DNA from: Malikia spinosa
GTDB taxonomy: Bacteria; Pseudomonadota; Gammaproteobacteria; Burkholderiales; Burkholderiaceae_C
Length of the DNA: 64,000 bases
Reading direction: 5' to 3'
Assembly: GCF_002980625.1 (NCBI RefSeq)
Contig: NZ_PVLR01000044.1
Location: 1-64,000 of the forward strand
Shown here: piece after piece, positions 48,941 to 57,593 of the stretch
Numbering within the stretch: position 1 is the stretch's first letter
Layout: the number at the start of each line of letters is the position of its first letter
The notes under the pieces: model-generated
The model's database searches: none
What the model saw: only the letters and a program-made list of their open reading frames with translations
What the model was told of the DNA's origin: nothing
Program-made: the position numbers and the translations under genes

Positions 48941-49389
48941 GTGGATTGTTCAAGTCGACAGAGTTTTCGTATTGATGTATAAAGTCAAAAATAATATTGA
49001 GGAGGTTCAGGTGGTTGGGCGGTTTGCTTGGATGGCTGTTTAGCAGCGGTTGCGGCCATACGATGTAACCTGACGTCAGGTAAGTTATGACTTTAAAGTT
49101 TCCCGAGCTTGAGCATCATCTAAGTCTTTTATTTAGACGGAATCGCAGTGCATAAAAGCTAGGAAAACCTCGTTGACTTAACATAGGGACTTGCCAACTG
49201 CTGCCTTTTGATGATTCCGGAAAGCAGTCCTCCGTGCGACCGCTGTACCCTGGAGCTTATCGGAAGGCCATTCGTGCTACTCGACCTCGGTGGCCGTTGG
49301 GATCGAGCCTTGAATGCAATGTCAATGCACCGCTTATCCGATCCTGGGCAATTAAATTAAGCTTCATCCATAGAAATAAAAGTTAAGAA
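48941..49389. other. 449-bp non-coding A+T-rich leader of the defence insert
   Basis: No convincing gene is present on either strand; the longest sensible frame on the plus strand (48975-49043) encodes only 22 residues and has no good ribosome site. A perfect 14-bp palindrome ACCTGACGTCAGGT lies at 49068-49081, and a small hairpin GTCT-N7-AGAC at 49124-49138. Base composition matches the downstream ATPase gene rather than metI. It could hold the promoter, an operator or a small RNA. No retron-like reverse transcriptase accompanies it. Confidence 0.5.
49068..49081. repeat. Perfect 14-bp palindrome (possible operator)
   Basis: ACCTGACGTCAGGT is fully self-complementary and lies 309 bases upstream of the ATPase start in the otherwise non-coding leader. 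Perfect palindromes of this size often bind dimeric regulators, but no regulator gene is encoded in the insert. Function is inference. Confidence 0.4.
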
Positions 49390-50940
49390 ATGCAAATACG
49401 ATTTTTTATCATCGGCAGAAATGAACGTCCAAAGAATGGAATATCAAACACCGTTTATCTTAAGGTAGATCATTGGAATGACCATTCTTTTGTTACAATG
49501 TTTGAGGTTTATGCCTATGATGAAAATGGTCAAGAGCACAGCCTATCAAATATCAAAATTGGATTCACAGGCCAAACAACTGAAGTAAGCACGTATACCA
49601 CCCTGGATAATGAATTTACCGAACTTCCAAAAAGCTACTTTTCTGTTGCTACGGATGTCGAATTCTATAGAAAGTTATACAGAAATTTCTCTTCTGACTG
49701 GCGCAACACTTTCCTCATAAAGTTAAGAGATGTTGTAAGGAATCCCGAAGTACTTGAAATTGCGAAAAACGAGAATGTATTTAAAATATCTCACCTTCGC
49801 AGTGTTAGCATTAATGCGATTAAAACCCAGTTCACAAGAGTATTAGCTGGCGATGCCCCGCCAACGGACTTTAACTTTCACTTTTTGCTTCCAAGCTCAG
49901 AAACTTTTGCCGGCTTCGATCTCGAGTTTAATGTTGAGGCAGAATCTTTGCCAAGCACAAACATCCACGCGATTATTGGAAGAAATGGCGTTGGGAAAAC
50001 GACCATTTTAAAAAATATGGTAAAAGCCATTTCTGGTCATTCGAAGGATAGAGCTGAGTTTTATCAGAGGCAGATTTTCTCTTCCTCAAGAAAGAGCTTG
50101 GGTAAAGATTTTTTTACCAATCTTGTTTCAGTAGCATTTAGCGCCTTTGATCCATTCGACCTCCCTGCAAGCGACGAAAATCCGTCGGACGGCACTCCAT
50201 ATAGTTATATCGGGTTAACCGACTATTCTGGGGATGATGGCGCAATACTAAAATCTCGCGCACAGTTGCATAAAGAGTTTGTTGAGGCACTAAAATTTTG
50301 CCTGAGTGAATCGCTACGAAAAAAGCGCTGGTCTGATGCCATTTCCGTTCTGGAAAGTGATGAAAACTTCGCCGAAATGAAACTCCTTGAACTGCTTCAC
50401 TATGATCTGGATAACCTATCAGAGCCCGCGGAGAAGCGTATTAAGAAGATGAGCTCTGGACATGCAATCACCATTCTTACAGTAACGCAACTGGTCGCAA
50501 AGGTAGAGGAAAAAACTCTCATACTAATTGATGAGCCAGAAAGTCACCTTCACCCTCCTCTTCTTTCAGCCCTTATAAGAAGCCTAAGCCAGCTCCTATA
50601 CAGACAAAATGGAGTTGCAATTATCGCCACTCACTCCCCCGTCGTCCTTCAAGAGATTCCAAAATCTTGCGTATGGAAGCTTTACAGGGAAAGGACTTCA
50701 TCTGAGAAATCCAGACCGGAAATAGAAACATTTGGCGAGAACGTTGGAACCCTTACCAGAGAAGTTTTTCGCCTTGAGGTTGAGAAATCCGGCTTTCATA
50801 CTTTGATACGTGACGCTGTTGCGTCCGGCGGTACGTACGATGAAATAGTATCTCGCTTCAACGGAAGCCTTGGATTTGAGGTGCGGGGCACTTTGCGTGC
50901 AATGACTATTAATCGCGATTTAGATTTATTTAATAAATGA
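49390..50940 (+). CDS. Septu PtuA-like ABC/SMC-type ATPase with N-terminal extension
   Basis: A 516-residue protein from an A+T-rich gene. Residues 1-190 precede the P-loop and match no domain I can name. The ATPase core then has Walker A GRNGVGKT (197-204), an ABC-type signature MSSGH (354-358), Walker B LILIDEPESHLHPP (Asp381, Glu382) and the H-loop histidine His415 in IIATHSP. This is the SMC/OLD-like class used in defence systems. The stop overlaps the start of an HNH nuclease gene by four bases, the arrangement of PtuA-PtuB. In Septu, PtuA ATPase subunits assemble with PtuB and control its nuclease. Codon use marks recent transfer. Confidence 0.82.
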   Translation: MQIRFFIIGRNERPKNGISNTVYLKVDHWNDHSFVTMFEVYAYDENGQEHSLSNIKIGFTGQTTEVSTYTTLDNEFTELPKSYFSVATDVEFYRKLYRNFSSDWRNTFLIKLRDVVRNPEVLEIAKNENVFKISHLRSVSINAIKTQFTRVLAGDAPPTDFNFHFLLPSSETFAGFDLEFNVEAESLPSTNIHAIIGRNGVGKTTILKNMVKAISGHSKDRAEFYQRQIFSSSRKSLGKDFFTNLVSVAFSAFDPFDLPASDENPSDGTPYSYIGLTDYSGDDGAILKSRAQLHKEFVEALKFCLSESLRKKRWSDAISVLESDENFAEMKLLELLHYDLDNLSEPAEKRIKKMSSGHAITILTVTQLVAKVEEKTLILIDEPESHLHPPLLSALIRSLSQLLYRQNGVAIIATHSPVVLQEIPKSCVWKLYRERTSSEKSRPEIETFGENVGTLTREVFRLEVEKSGFHTLIRDAVASGGTYDEIVSRFNGSLGFEVRGTLRAMTINRDLDLFNK

Positions 50941-51812
50941 GAAAATTAACCATTCCGGCCTTTAATGAACTGGATTTATTCGATGCATGCACCGGCGAAA
51001 TGGACGAAGTTGCGAGGCGAGAATTCACTGCAAGTCGTCCTCAAATTCAAGCTGCTGCTATAGATTTTGCAGCCCATTCGGTCACGCGAACTTGGTGCCA
51101 ACTTCCGCGGGCAAGACATGGTCACCGAGAGGAGATTGTTGCGGGAGAACTATCAAAAGGCAACTTGATGGATTTGTATGACGAAGGCGTCGTAAAATCC
51201 AAAGGGCGCCCACGTGATATTTACGATGCGATTCTAGTTGCCGCGCAGGGCCGATGCCCCTACTGCGCGGATATCGGCACTACTCGAACACTCGATCATT
51301 ATTTGCCAAAGGCTAAATTTCCGGGGCTCTCGGTTCATCCGCACAACCTTGTTCCGGCCTGCCGAGATTGCAACACAGACGCTGGGGCAGGCTTCCCGAC
51401 ATCCCAGAATTTGCAACCTATTCACCCTTACTTGGATAAGGAGTGTTTCTTTTCTGAACGCTGGGTTCATGCGAAAGTTATTCGTTGTGAGCCGGTTGTA
51501 GTAAGTTTTTTTTCGGCCCCACCTGTTCATTGGCCAGATATTGATCAACATAGGGCGAAGCAACACTTTATCGATTGCAACCTGAAAGATCGATTTTCTA
51601 GCCAAGTCTCTGGCGAACTCGGTCCGCTGATTTTGCAACGTAAGTCGAGCCTTGCAGTATTCTCACCAGCCCAATTCGAGGCGCACTTGCGCATCATTGC
51701 GGATGATGTAAACCTTCTGCTTAATGGTTGGAAGCGAACGATGTACCTCGCCTTATGCGAGAGCGATTGGTTTTGCTCAACTGATTTCGCTGGTGATTGG
51801 CTTGCCAATTGA
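50937..51812 (+). CDS. Septu PtuB-like HNH endonuclease
   Basis: A 291-residue protein with a zinc-finger HNH nuclease core. It has CPYC at 107-110, the DHYLPK motif at 120-125 with the predicted catalytic His121, and NLVPACRDCN at 137-146, supplying Cys142 and Cys145 for zinc and Asn146 of the HNH fold. An N-terminal helical part (about 1-90) and a C-terminal part (from about 175) are less conserved. The start overlaps the ATPase stop (ATGA), so the two are made together. The pair fits PtuB of Septu, which degrades phage or host DNA on infection. G+C is intermediate between the ATPase gene and the host. Confidence 0.85.
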   Translation: MRKLTIPAFNELDLFDACTGEMDEVARREFTASRPQIQAAAIDFAAHSVTRTWCQLPRARHGHREEIVAGELSKGNLMDLYDEGVVKSKGRPRDIYDAILVAAQGRCPYCADIGTTRTLDHYLPKAKFPGLSVHPHNLVPACRDCNTDAGAGFPTSQNLQPIHPYLDKECFFSERWVHAKVIRCEPVVVSFFSAPPVHWPDIDQHRAKQHFIDCNLKDRFSSQVSGELGPLILQRKSSLAVFSPAQFEAHLRIIADDVNLLLNGWKRTMYLALCESDWFCSTDFAGDWLAN

Positions 51813-52005
51813 TCCGAAATTGGTCTTCACCTGAGTGCGCTTCGCTTCCTGCAAATCTCATGTAGTCCTGCCCGCCGAAACGCCAGCTTTTGCAGCCTTC
51901 GCGAACGGCAGGATTTGGTAATATTGCAGCCAGTTCTAATGTCAGCAATGAAGGGCGGCTTTGGCCGATGTCCTGAAAGGACCGTTCCCAGCCTGAAACA
52001 GTCAT
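51813..52005. other. Non-coding right flank of the defence insert
   Basis: This 193-bp stretch separates the HNH gene from the amidohydrolase stop. A minus-strand frame spans 51721-52005 but overlaps the HNH gene and has no family pattern. I see no terminator with a T run, although the two flanking genes converge here. It may be remnant DNA from the insertion. Confidence 0.4.
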
Positions 52006-52875
52006 CTACAGGGCTTTCCTCGCACGGCTACCGCTCGGCTCCAGCACCCTCCTCGCATTGCCATAGAAGAACTTCTCCAGCACGCCATCCCTGAATCCGA
52101 GCCGCTGCGCATCCTCGATGCTCTGCCTGATCGGGCGGAACGGGTAGGAGGAACCGAACAGCAGCTGGTCGGCCAGGAAGCCGTTGGCGGCCTGGACCAG
52201 CACCTCGCTGCCCGGCAGGAACAGGTACATGTCGGGCACCAGGTAGACGTTCTCGTGCCGGAAAGCCACCCCGAGCAACTGCTGCACATTGGGCCAGTAG
52301 CCGTGGTAGGCCACGATGCGCAGCTGCGGGAAGGCCGCCGCGACCCGCGCCAGCGGGGCCGGGTCGTTGTAGCGCTGGTCGGGCGTGGTCGGCCCCGACA
52401 TCAGGAAGGCCGGCACGCCGAGCTCGGACAGGCGCTCGTAGACCGGGAAATAGACCGGATCGTCCGGATGGCGCGCCGGCGCCGCGAAGCCGGGCTCGAG
52501 GTTGACCCCGGCCAGGCCCAGCGCGTTGACGATGCGATCGACCTCGTCCAGCGTGGCGTCGCCGAGCAGGTCCGGATCGACCGCGCCGATGCCGACCAGC
52601 CGCGGGTCCGCACTGACGATCTGGTGGATGCGGTCGTTGGGCAGATGCTGCGCGGGCGTGTGGCGTCCGACCACCACCGCCTGGCTCAGGCCGGCGTCGC
52701 TGATCTCGGCCAGGAAGCCCTCGGGTGTGCGCGAACGGGCGTAATGCTCGTCATCGCCGCGCGTGCCGACGCGGCGGTTCAGCCAGCGCGCGGTTTCGTT
52801 GGTCGCGCTGCCGGGCGTGGCGCCGAAGAAATCGTGCAGGTAGGCCGGCCTGCAGCGCATGTCGATCACGTTCAT
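52006..52875 (-). CDS. Amidohydrolase-family protein (Amidohydro_2)
   Basis: A 289-residue TIM-barrel hydrolase of the amidohydrolase-related (PF04909) group. The N-terminus [10 protein letters not shown] replaces the usual DxHxH metal motif with a divergent version (no HxH), while the later YHGYWPN (candidate metal His) and SSYPFRP segments are recognisable. The group includes decarboxylases and lactonases of aromatic acids. The start overlaps ssuD by an ATGA, so it is the last gene of an operon with ssuD and a DszC-like protein. It probably acts on the carbon skeleton left after desulfonation, which is inference. Confidence 0.8.
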   Translation of the reverse strand: MNVIDMRCRPAYLHDFFGATPGSATNETARWLNRRVGTRGDDEHYARSRTPEGFLAEISDAGLSQAVVVGRHTPAQHLPNDRIHQIVSADPRLVGIGAVDPDLLGDATLDEVDRIVNALGLAGVNLEPGFAAPARHPDDPVYFPVYERLSELGVPAFLMSGPTTPDQRYNDPAPLARVAAAFPQLRIVAYHGYWPNVQQLLGVAFRHENVYLVPDMYLFLPGSEVLVQAANGFLADQLLFGSSYPFRPIRQSIEDAQRLGFRDGVLEKFFYGNARRVLEPSGSRARKAL

Positions 52876-54017
52876 GCAGCTCTCCTGAGCTCGGTCTTGT
52901 TGGAAGCGCGCACGTCGAAGGCGCCGCCGGTCATGGCCTGGTCGCGCAGCGTCACCGGCTGCTTGCCCGGCAGCAGCGGGAACACCAGCTCGGCGAAGCG
53001 GATCGCTTCCTCCAAGTGCGGGTAGCCCGACAGCACGAAGCTGTCGACGCCGAGGTCGACATATTCCTTCAGACGCGCGGCCACCGTCTCGGGGTCTCCC
53101 ACTAGCGCCGTGCCGGCACCGCCGCGCACCAGGCCGACGCCGGCCCAGAGGTTGGGGCTGATCTCGAGCTTGTTGCGGTCGCCGCCGTGTAGTTCGGTGA
53201 TGCGCTTCTGGCCGACCGAGTCCATCTTGGCAAAGTTGGCCTGCGCGGCCTGGATGTCCTCGTCGGTCAGCTTGCTGATCAGGCGTTCGGCTTCGGCCCA
53301 GGCCTCCGCGTTGGTCTCGCGCACGATGACCTGCAAGCGCACGCCAAAGCGCACCGTGCGGCCATGCTTGGCGGCGCGCGCGCGCACGTCGGCGATCTTC
53401 TCGGCCACCGCGGCGGGCGGCTCGCCCCAGGTCAGGTAGGCATCGACATGCTTGGCCGCCAGCTCGTGCGCGGCCGGCGACGAGCCGCCGAAGTACAGCG
53501 GCGGATAGGGCTGGCTGACCGGCGGGAAGTAGTTCTTCGCGCCCTCGATCTGGAAATGCTTGCCCTCGAAGTCGACCGTGTCGCCCTGCAGCAGCTGGCG
53601 CCAGACGGTCAGGTATTCGTCGGCGACCTGGTAGCGCTCGTCATGCGCGAGGTGGACGCCCTCGGCGGCGAGCTCGGTGGCGTCACCGCCCGGCACCACG
53701 TTGAGCAGCAGCCGGCCCTTGAGCGCCTGGTCCAGCGTCGCGGCCTGGCGCGCCGAGGCGGTCGGGCCGCTGACCGAGGTGCGCAAGGCGACCAGCAGCT
53801 TGATGCGCTGGGTGACGGGAATCAGGCTGGCGGCCGTGACCCAGGGGTCGAGGCAGGAGCTGCCGGTCGGGATCAGCAGGCCGTCGTAGCCCAGGCTTTC
53901 GGCCGTGACGGCGATCTGCCTCATGTATTCGTTGGTCGCGGGGCGGCCGAAGTCGGACTTGCCGAGGTAGCGGGTGTCGCCCGAGGTGGGCAGGAACCAG
54001 AAGATGTCGAGGCTCAT
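52872..54017 (-). CDS. ssuD: FMNH2-dependent alkanesulfonate monooxygenase
   Basis: A 381-residue bacterial luciferase-like TIM-barrel enzyme that cleaves C1-substituted alkanesulfonates to aldehyde and sulfite. The start [56 protein letters not shown] (split) and [14 protein letters not shown] are diagnostic, and length equals E. coli SsuD. Reduced FMN would come from SsuE, encoded 8.5 kb away at 62514. It is preceded by a DszC-like gene (29-base gap) and followed by the amidohydrolase gene. Confidence 0.95.
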   Translation of the reverse strand: MSLDIFWFLPTSGDTRYLGKSDFGRPATNEYMRQIAVTAESLGYDGLLIPTGSSCLDPWVTAASLIPVTQRIKLLVALRTSVSGPTASARQAATLDQALKGRLLLNVVPGGDATELAAEGVHLAHDERYQVADEYLTVWRQLLQGDTVDFEGKHFQIEGAKNYFPPVSQPYPPLYFGGSSPAAHELAAKHVDAYLTWGEPPAAVAEKIADVRARAAKHGRTVRFGVRLQVIVRETNAEAWAEAERLISKLTDEDIQAAQANFAKMDSVGQKRITELHGGDRNKLEISPNLWAGVGLVRGGAGTALVGDPETVAARLKEYVDLGVDSFVLSGYPHLEEAIRFAELVFPLLPGKQPVTLRDQAMTGGAFDVRASNKTELRRAA

Positions 54018-54046
54018 GGAATGACCTTTGGATGCGGTGAGGAGTT

Positions 54047-55267
54047 TCAGGAATAGGAGGTGGGTTCGGGGAAAGCGCCGGTCAGCGCATGGCGGCCGAG
54101 GTCGCGCAGCTTGTAGTCGATCGGGTCGTGCAGCGTGTGAACGCGCGCGTTGCGCCAGAAGCGGTCGAGCCCGAAGCGGGCCGAGGTCGCGCTCGCGCCC
54201 GTGAGCTCGAAGATCTGGCTGCTGACCTCGACCGCGGCGCGGTGCGCGACGGCCTTGGCCTCGGCGACCGCGATCGCCACCCGGCCACGCTCCTCCGCCG
54301 TGACGGCATCACCGAGCGCCAGCGCCTGGTCGATGGCTTGCGCCGCAAGGTCGGCCAGCACCTCGGCGGGTCGCACCAGCACCGCGAGTTGACCGTAGCG
54401 CTGCTGCACATAGGGGTCGTCGACCGCGCGGCTGACGCCCGAGGCAAAGAAGGGGCGCGACGAGTCGCGCGTGTAGCGCAGGCCCTCTTCCAGCGCGCCA
54501 CGGGCGATGCCGACATAGAGGTTGGTCAGGATCAGCTGCGCCATTTGCGACCGCAGCGTCGCGCGCGGCGTCGGGGCCTGGCCGGGGCGCACCAGCACTT
54601 CATGCGCTTGCAGCCGCACATGGTCGAAGATGACGCTGCCGCTGTCGGTCTGCTTCTGGCCGAAGGCGTCCCAGTCGGCGCGGATCGAGATACCGGCGCG
54701 GTCGCTCGGCAGCGCGCCGATCAGCAGGCTCTGGCTCGGCTCGTGCCAGGCCGAGAAGGTCAGGCTGTCGGAGCCGACCGAGCCCGAGCAATAGCTCTTG
54801 GGGCCGCTGATGCGCCAGCCCTCGCCATCCTCGATCGCGAGCGCGCGCTTGTCGTTCGGGTTCAGCGCATTGCCCCAGAACAGGCGCTGCTCGACCGTGT
54901 GTCGCAGGAAGAATTCGTGCTGCTCGGGCTTGCCATAGAGCAGGATGGTCGCGACCTGCAGGTGGTGAAAGGCGTAGAGATGCGCCAGCGAGCTGTCGGC
55001 CTGGGCGATGCGGCGCAGGCTGGCATAGAAGGTTTCCCAGGACTGGCCCCAGCCGCCGTAGGCGCGCGGTGTCGTGAGGTCGAGCAGGCCGCTGGCGCGG
55101 ATCAGCTCGCGCTCGGCGGCGGCATGGCCGCCCGCGCGGTCGCGCTCGATGGCATTGGCAGCGAGCGCCTGCGCCAGCGCCTCGGTGGCCTGCTCGATCT
55201 CCGCCGGAGAAGAAAGCGTTGGCAGCGTTGTGCCTGGGCGATGGGAGGCTGAATGGTGGAATGGCAT
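54047..55267 (-). CDS. DszC/SfnB-like flavin oxidoreductase (acyl-CoA dehydrogenase fold)
   Basis: A 406-residue protein of the same fold as those at 42286 and 43580. Typical segments are [40 protein letters not shown] (the loop seen in SfnB-like enzymes), and the C-terminal [20 protein letters not shown]. It probably oxidises a thioether, sulfoxide or sulfone with FMNH2 and O2. The frame is open to 55438, but the ATG at 55267 matches the family N-terminus. First gene of the ssuD operon. Confidence 0.83.
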   Translation of the reverse strand: MPFHHSASHRPGTTLPTLSSPAEIEQATEALAQALAANAIERDRAGGHAAAERELIRASGLLDLTTPRAYGGWGQSWETFYASLRRIAQADSSLAHLYAFHHLQVATILLYGKPEQHEFFLRHTVEQRLFWGNALNPNDKRALAIEDGEGWRISGPKSYCSGSVGSDSLTFSAWHEPSQSLLIGALPSDRAGISIRADWDAFGQKQTDSGSVIFDHVRLQAHEVLVRPGQAPTPRATLRSQMAQLILTNLYVGIARGALEEGLRYTRDSSRPFFASGVSRAVDDPYVQQRYGQLAVLVRPAEVLADLAAQAIDQALALGDAVTAEERGRVAIAVAEAKAVAHRAAVEVSSQIFELTGASATSARFGLDRFWRNARVHTLHDPIDYKLRDLGRHALTGAFPEPTSYS

Positions 55268-55520
55268 CTTCGTTCGGATCGGTGAGCGATGAATCCAGTC
55301 TAGGATCGGGCCACCGATGCACCAAGGAAGTTTTCCGCCTGTGTTTATGCGCGAAACGCGCAAGCGCCGCTCGCGCTCGATTCGATGCTTTGATTTCGAC
55401 CGCGCCTCGGGGCATCTGCTGGCTCGTTTCAAGGTCACCGCTCAGGCCGGGCTTCGGCGCTATAGTGCAAGCACCTGAAACCGCTGATCCCTTCAACGCC
55501 CAGCGCGAGAAAGTTTTCTG
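55268..55520. promoter_or_regulatory. Divergent region between ssuD operon and amino-acid transporter
   Basis: This 253-bp region must hold promoters for both operons. A TATAGT at 55461-55466 lies about 55 bases before the aapJ start and could be its -10 box, but no good -35 partner is seen at the right spacing. No clear operator was found. Confidence 0.35.
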
Positions 55521-56540
55521 ATGAAACCGATTCGACTCTCCATCCTGGCCCTGGCCCTCGCGGGCATCACCAGCGCCCATGCCGGCAAGACGCTCGACAC
55601 CATCAAGCAGCGCGATCAGATCGCGATCGGCGTCAGCACGGGCGTGCCGGGCTTCTCGGCGGCCGACAGCCAGGGACGCTGGACCGGGCTCGATGTCGAC
55701 ATCGGCAAGGCTGTGGCGGCCGCCCTGCTCGGCGACGCCAACAAGGTCAAGTGGGTGCCGCTGGCGTCGCAGCAGCGCTTCACCGCGCTGCAGTCGGGCG
55801 AGGTCGACGTGCTGTCGCGCAACACCACCGTGACGCTGACGCGCGACGCCTCGATGGGGCTGGCCTTCACCGCGATCGCCTTCTACGACGGCCAGGGTTT
55901 CATGGTGCCGGCCAAGAGCAAGGTCAAGAGCGCCAAGCAGCTCAAGGGCGCGACCGTCTGCGTGCAGTCGGGCACCACCTCCGAGAAGAACCTGGCCGAT
56001 TTCTCGCGCACTTACAAGCTCAACTTGAAGCCGGTGGTGTTCGACAAGTTCGATGCCGCCAACGCGGCCTATTTCGCCGGCCGCTGCCAGGCCTACACGA
56101 CCGACACCTCGGGCCTGGCCTCGGTGCGCGCCAAGGATGCCAAGGACCCGAAGGAGCATCTGATCCTGCCCGAGCTGATCTCGAAGGAGCCGCTGGGGCC
56201 GCTGGTGCGCCGCGGCGATGACGAATGGCTGGCGATCGTGCGCTGGGTGGTCAACGGGCTGATCGAGGCCGAGGAAAACGGCATCACCCAGGCCAATGTC
56301 GATCAGCTCAAGGCCGACAGCACCGATCCGGTGGTCGGGCGTCTGCTCGGCAAGACCGAGGACACCGGCAAGCTGCTGGGTCTGGACCGCGACTGGCTGG
56401 CGCGCGCGATCAAGGCGGTCGGCAACTACGGCGAGATCTACGAGCGCAACGTCGGCGAGAAGACTCCGGTCGGCCTGGCACGCGGCAAGAACCGCCTCTG
56501 GACCGACGGCGGCCTGCACTACGCCTTGCCGCTGCGGTGA
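55521..56540 (+). CDS. aapJ: Amino-acid ABC transporter substrate-binding protein (AapJ/BztA type)
   Basis: A 339-residue periplasmic protein with a signal peptide ending at SAHAGKTL (about 21). GVSTGVPGFSAADSQGRWTG, DVLSRNTTVTLTRD and CVQSGTTSEKNLADF are typical of general L-amino-acid binding proteins, whose mature form binds broad polar amino acids. The stop TGA overlaps a GTG start of the permease gene. Its placement inside sulfur-scavenging operons suggests a sulfur-containing amino acid such as cysteate or cystine, which is a hypothesis. Confidence 0.9.
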   Translation: MKPIRLSILALALAGITSAHAGKTLDTIKQRDQIAIGVSTGVPGFSAADSQGRWTGLDVDIGKAVAAALLGDANKVKWVPLASQQRFTALQSGEVDVLSRNTTVTLTRDASMGLAFTAIAFYDGQGFMVPAKSKVKSAKQLKGATVCVQSGTTSEKNLADFSRTYKLNLKPVVFDKFDAANAAYFAGRCQAYTTDTSGLASVRAKDAKDPKEHLILPELISKEPLGPLVRRGDDEWLAIVRWVVNGLIEAEENGITQANVDQLKADSTDPVVGRLLGKTEDTGKLLGLDRDWLARAIKAVGNYGEIYERNVGEKTPVGLARGKNRLWTDGGLHYALPLR

Positions 56541-57589
56541 CGCTCCGGGCGCAAGTTCCGCCCCGCGCGCCGCCGCCTCGTCAGCACCGGGTCTGGTCCT
56601 GGCGCAGTCCTGCCATGCGCGCGCTGCTGTGGCAGGCGCTCGCGCTGGCCGGGCTGCTGGCGGGCCTGCTCTGGCTGGTGCATAACACGCAGGTCAACAT
56701 GGCTGCGCGCGGCATCCAGAGCGGCTGGGATTTCCTGGGCCAGACGGCGGGCTTTGACATCGGCGAGCAGCTGATCGCCTTCGACGCCGGCGACAGCCTG
56801 GCGCGCGCCTTCCTGGTCGGGCTGCTCAACACGCTGCGGGTGGCGCTGCTGGGCATTGTGCTGTGCACGCTGCTCGGGACGCTGATCGGACTCGGGCGGC
56901 TGTCGCACAACTTGCTGCTGCGCGCGCTGTGCCGGGCCTATGTCGAGCTGTTTCGCAATGTGCCGCTGCTGGTGCAGCTGCTGGTCTGGTATCTGCTGCT
57001 GGTGGAGTATCTGCCTGATTCTGCGTCTGCCTGGAGCTGGCGCGACGCGCTGTTCCTGAGCAAGGCCGGGCTGGCGTTCCCGACCCTGGTGACAGGCGCG
57101 GGCGGCTGGAACGACTGGAGCGGTTGGCACTGGCAGCTGCCGGCGCTGCAGGACTTCGGCATCGAGGGCGGCGGCGCGCTGTCGCCCGAGTTCATCGCGG
57201 TGACCCTCGGGCTGAGCTGCTACACCGCCGCCTTCGTGGCCGAGGTGGTGCGCGCAGGGCTGCGCTCGGTGCCGCATGGACAGATCGAGGCCGCGCAGAG
57301 CGTAGGCCTGAGCCGGCGCCAGACGCTGCGGCTCGTGACCGGGCCGCTGGCGCTGCGCGTGATCCTGCCGCCGCTGACCAACCAGTACCTGAACCTGACC
57401 AAGAATTCCTCGCTCGCGGTCGCGATCGGCTATCCCGATCTGGTCTCGATCGCGAACACGACGCTGAACCAGACCGGGCGCGCGGTCGAATGCATCGCCG
57501 TCATCATGCTGGTCTACCTGGCGCTGTCGCTGCTGACGGCGGCGCTGATGGCGGTCTTCAACCGCCGCGTGGCCTTGAAGGAGCGCTGA
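56537..57589 (+). CDS. aapQ: Amino-acid ABC transporter permease, first subunit (AapQ)
   Basis: A 350-residue inner-membrane protein. The AapQ family N-terminus (VWSWRSPAMRALLWQ) and GFDIGEQLIAFDAGDSLARA are present. About eight helices and the coupling loop EAAQSVGLSRRQTLRLVTGPLALRVILPP (in parts, about 253-281) follow. The GTG at 56537 overlaps the aapJ stop and keeps the family N-terminus; the first in-frame ATG would truncate it. Frame and spacing support translational coupling. Confidence 0.87.
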   Translation: MTLRAQVPPRAPPPRQHRVWSWRSPAMRALLWQALALAGLLAGLLWLVHNTQVNMAARGIQSGWDFLGQTAGFDIGEQLIAFDAGDSLARAFLVGLLNTLRVALLGIVLCTLLGTLIGLGRLSHNLLLRALCRAYVELFRNVPLLVQLLVWYLLLVEYLPDSASAWSWRDALFLSKAGLAFPTLVTGAGGWNDWSGWHWQLPALQDFGIEGGGALSPEFIAVTLGLSCYTAAFVAEVVRAGLRSVPHGQIEAAQSVGLSRRQTLRLVTGPLALRVILPPLTNQYLNLTKNSSLAVAIGYPDLVSIANTTLNQTGRAVECIAVIMLVYLALSLLTAALMAVFNRRVALKER

Positions 57590-57593
57590 GACC

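Larger units (their letters stand above)
48941..52005. other. Horizontally acquired defence insert
   Basis: Composition and codon use drop sharply to A/T-rich right after metI and return to G/C-rich at the amidohydrolase gene. The insert sits between two convergent operons of the sulfur region and disrupts no gene. It contains only the ATPase/HNH pair with flanking non-coding DNA. No integrase, transposase or clear terminal repeat was seen, so the route of entry is unknown. Confidence 0.75.

Noticed and set aside
48975-49043. A 22-codon frame in the defence leader
   Set aside because: Too short, no suitable ribosome site and no recognisable pattern.
48941-51812. A retron
   Set aside because: ATPase/HNH pairs occur with retrons, but no reverse transcriptase gene is present anywhere near, so the Septu-like reading is preferred.
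51721-52005. A 94-codon minus-strand frame at the right edge of the insert
   Set aside because: It overlaps the HNH gene in antisense and shows no family motif.
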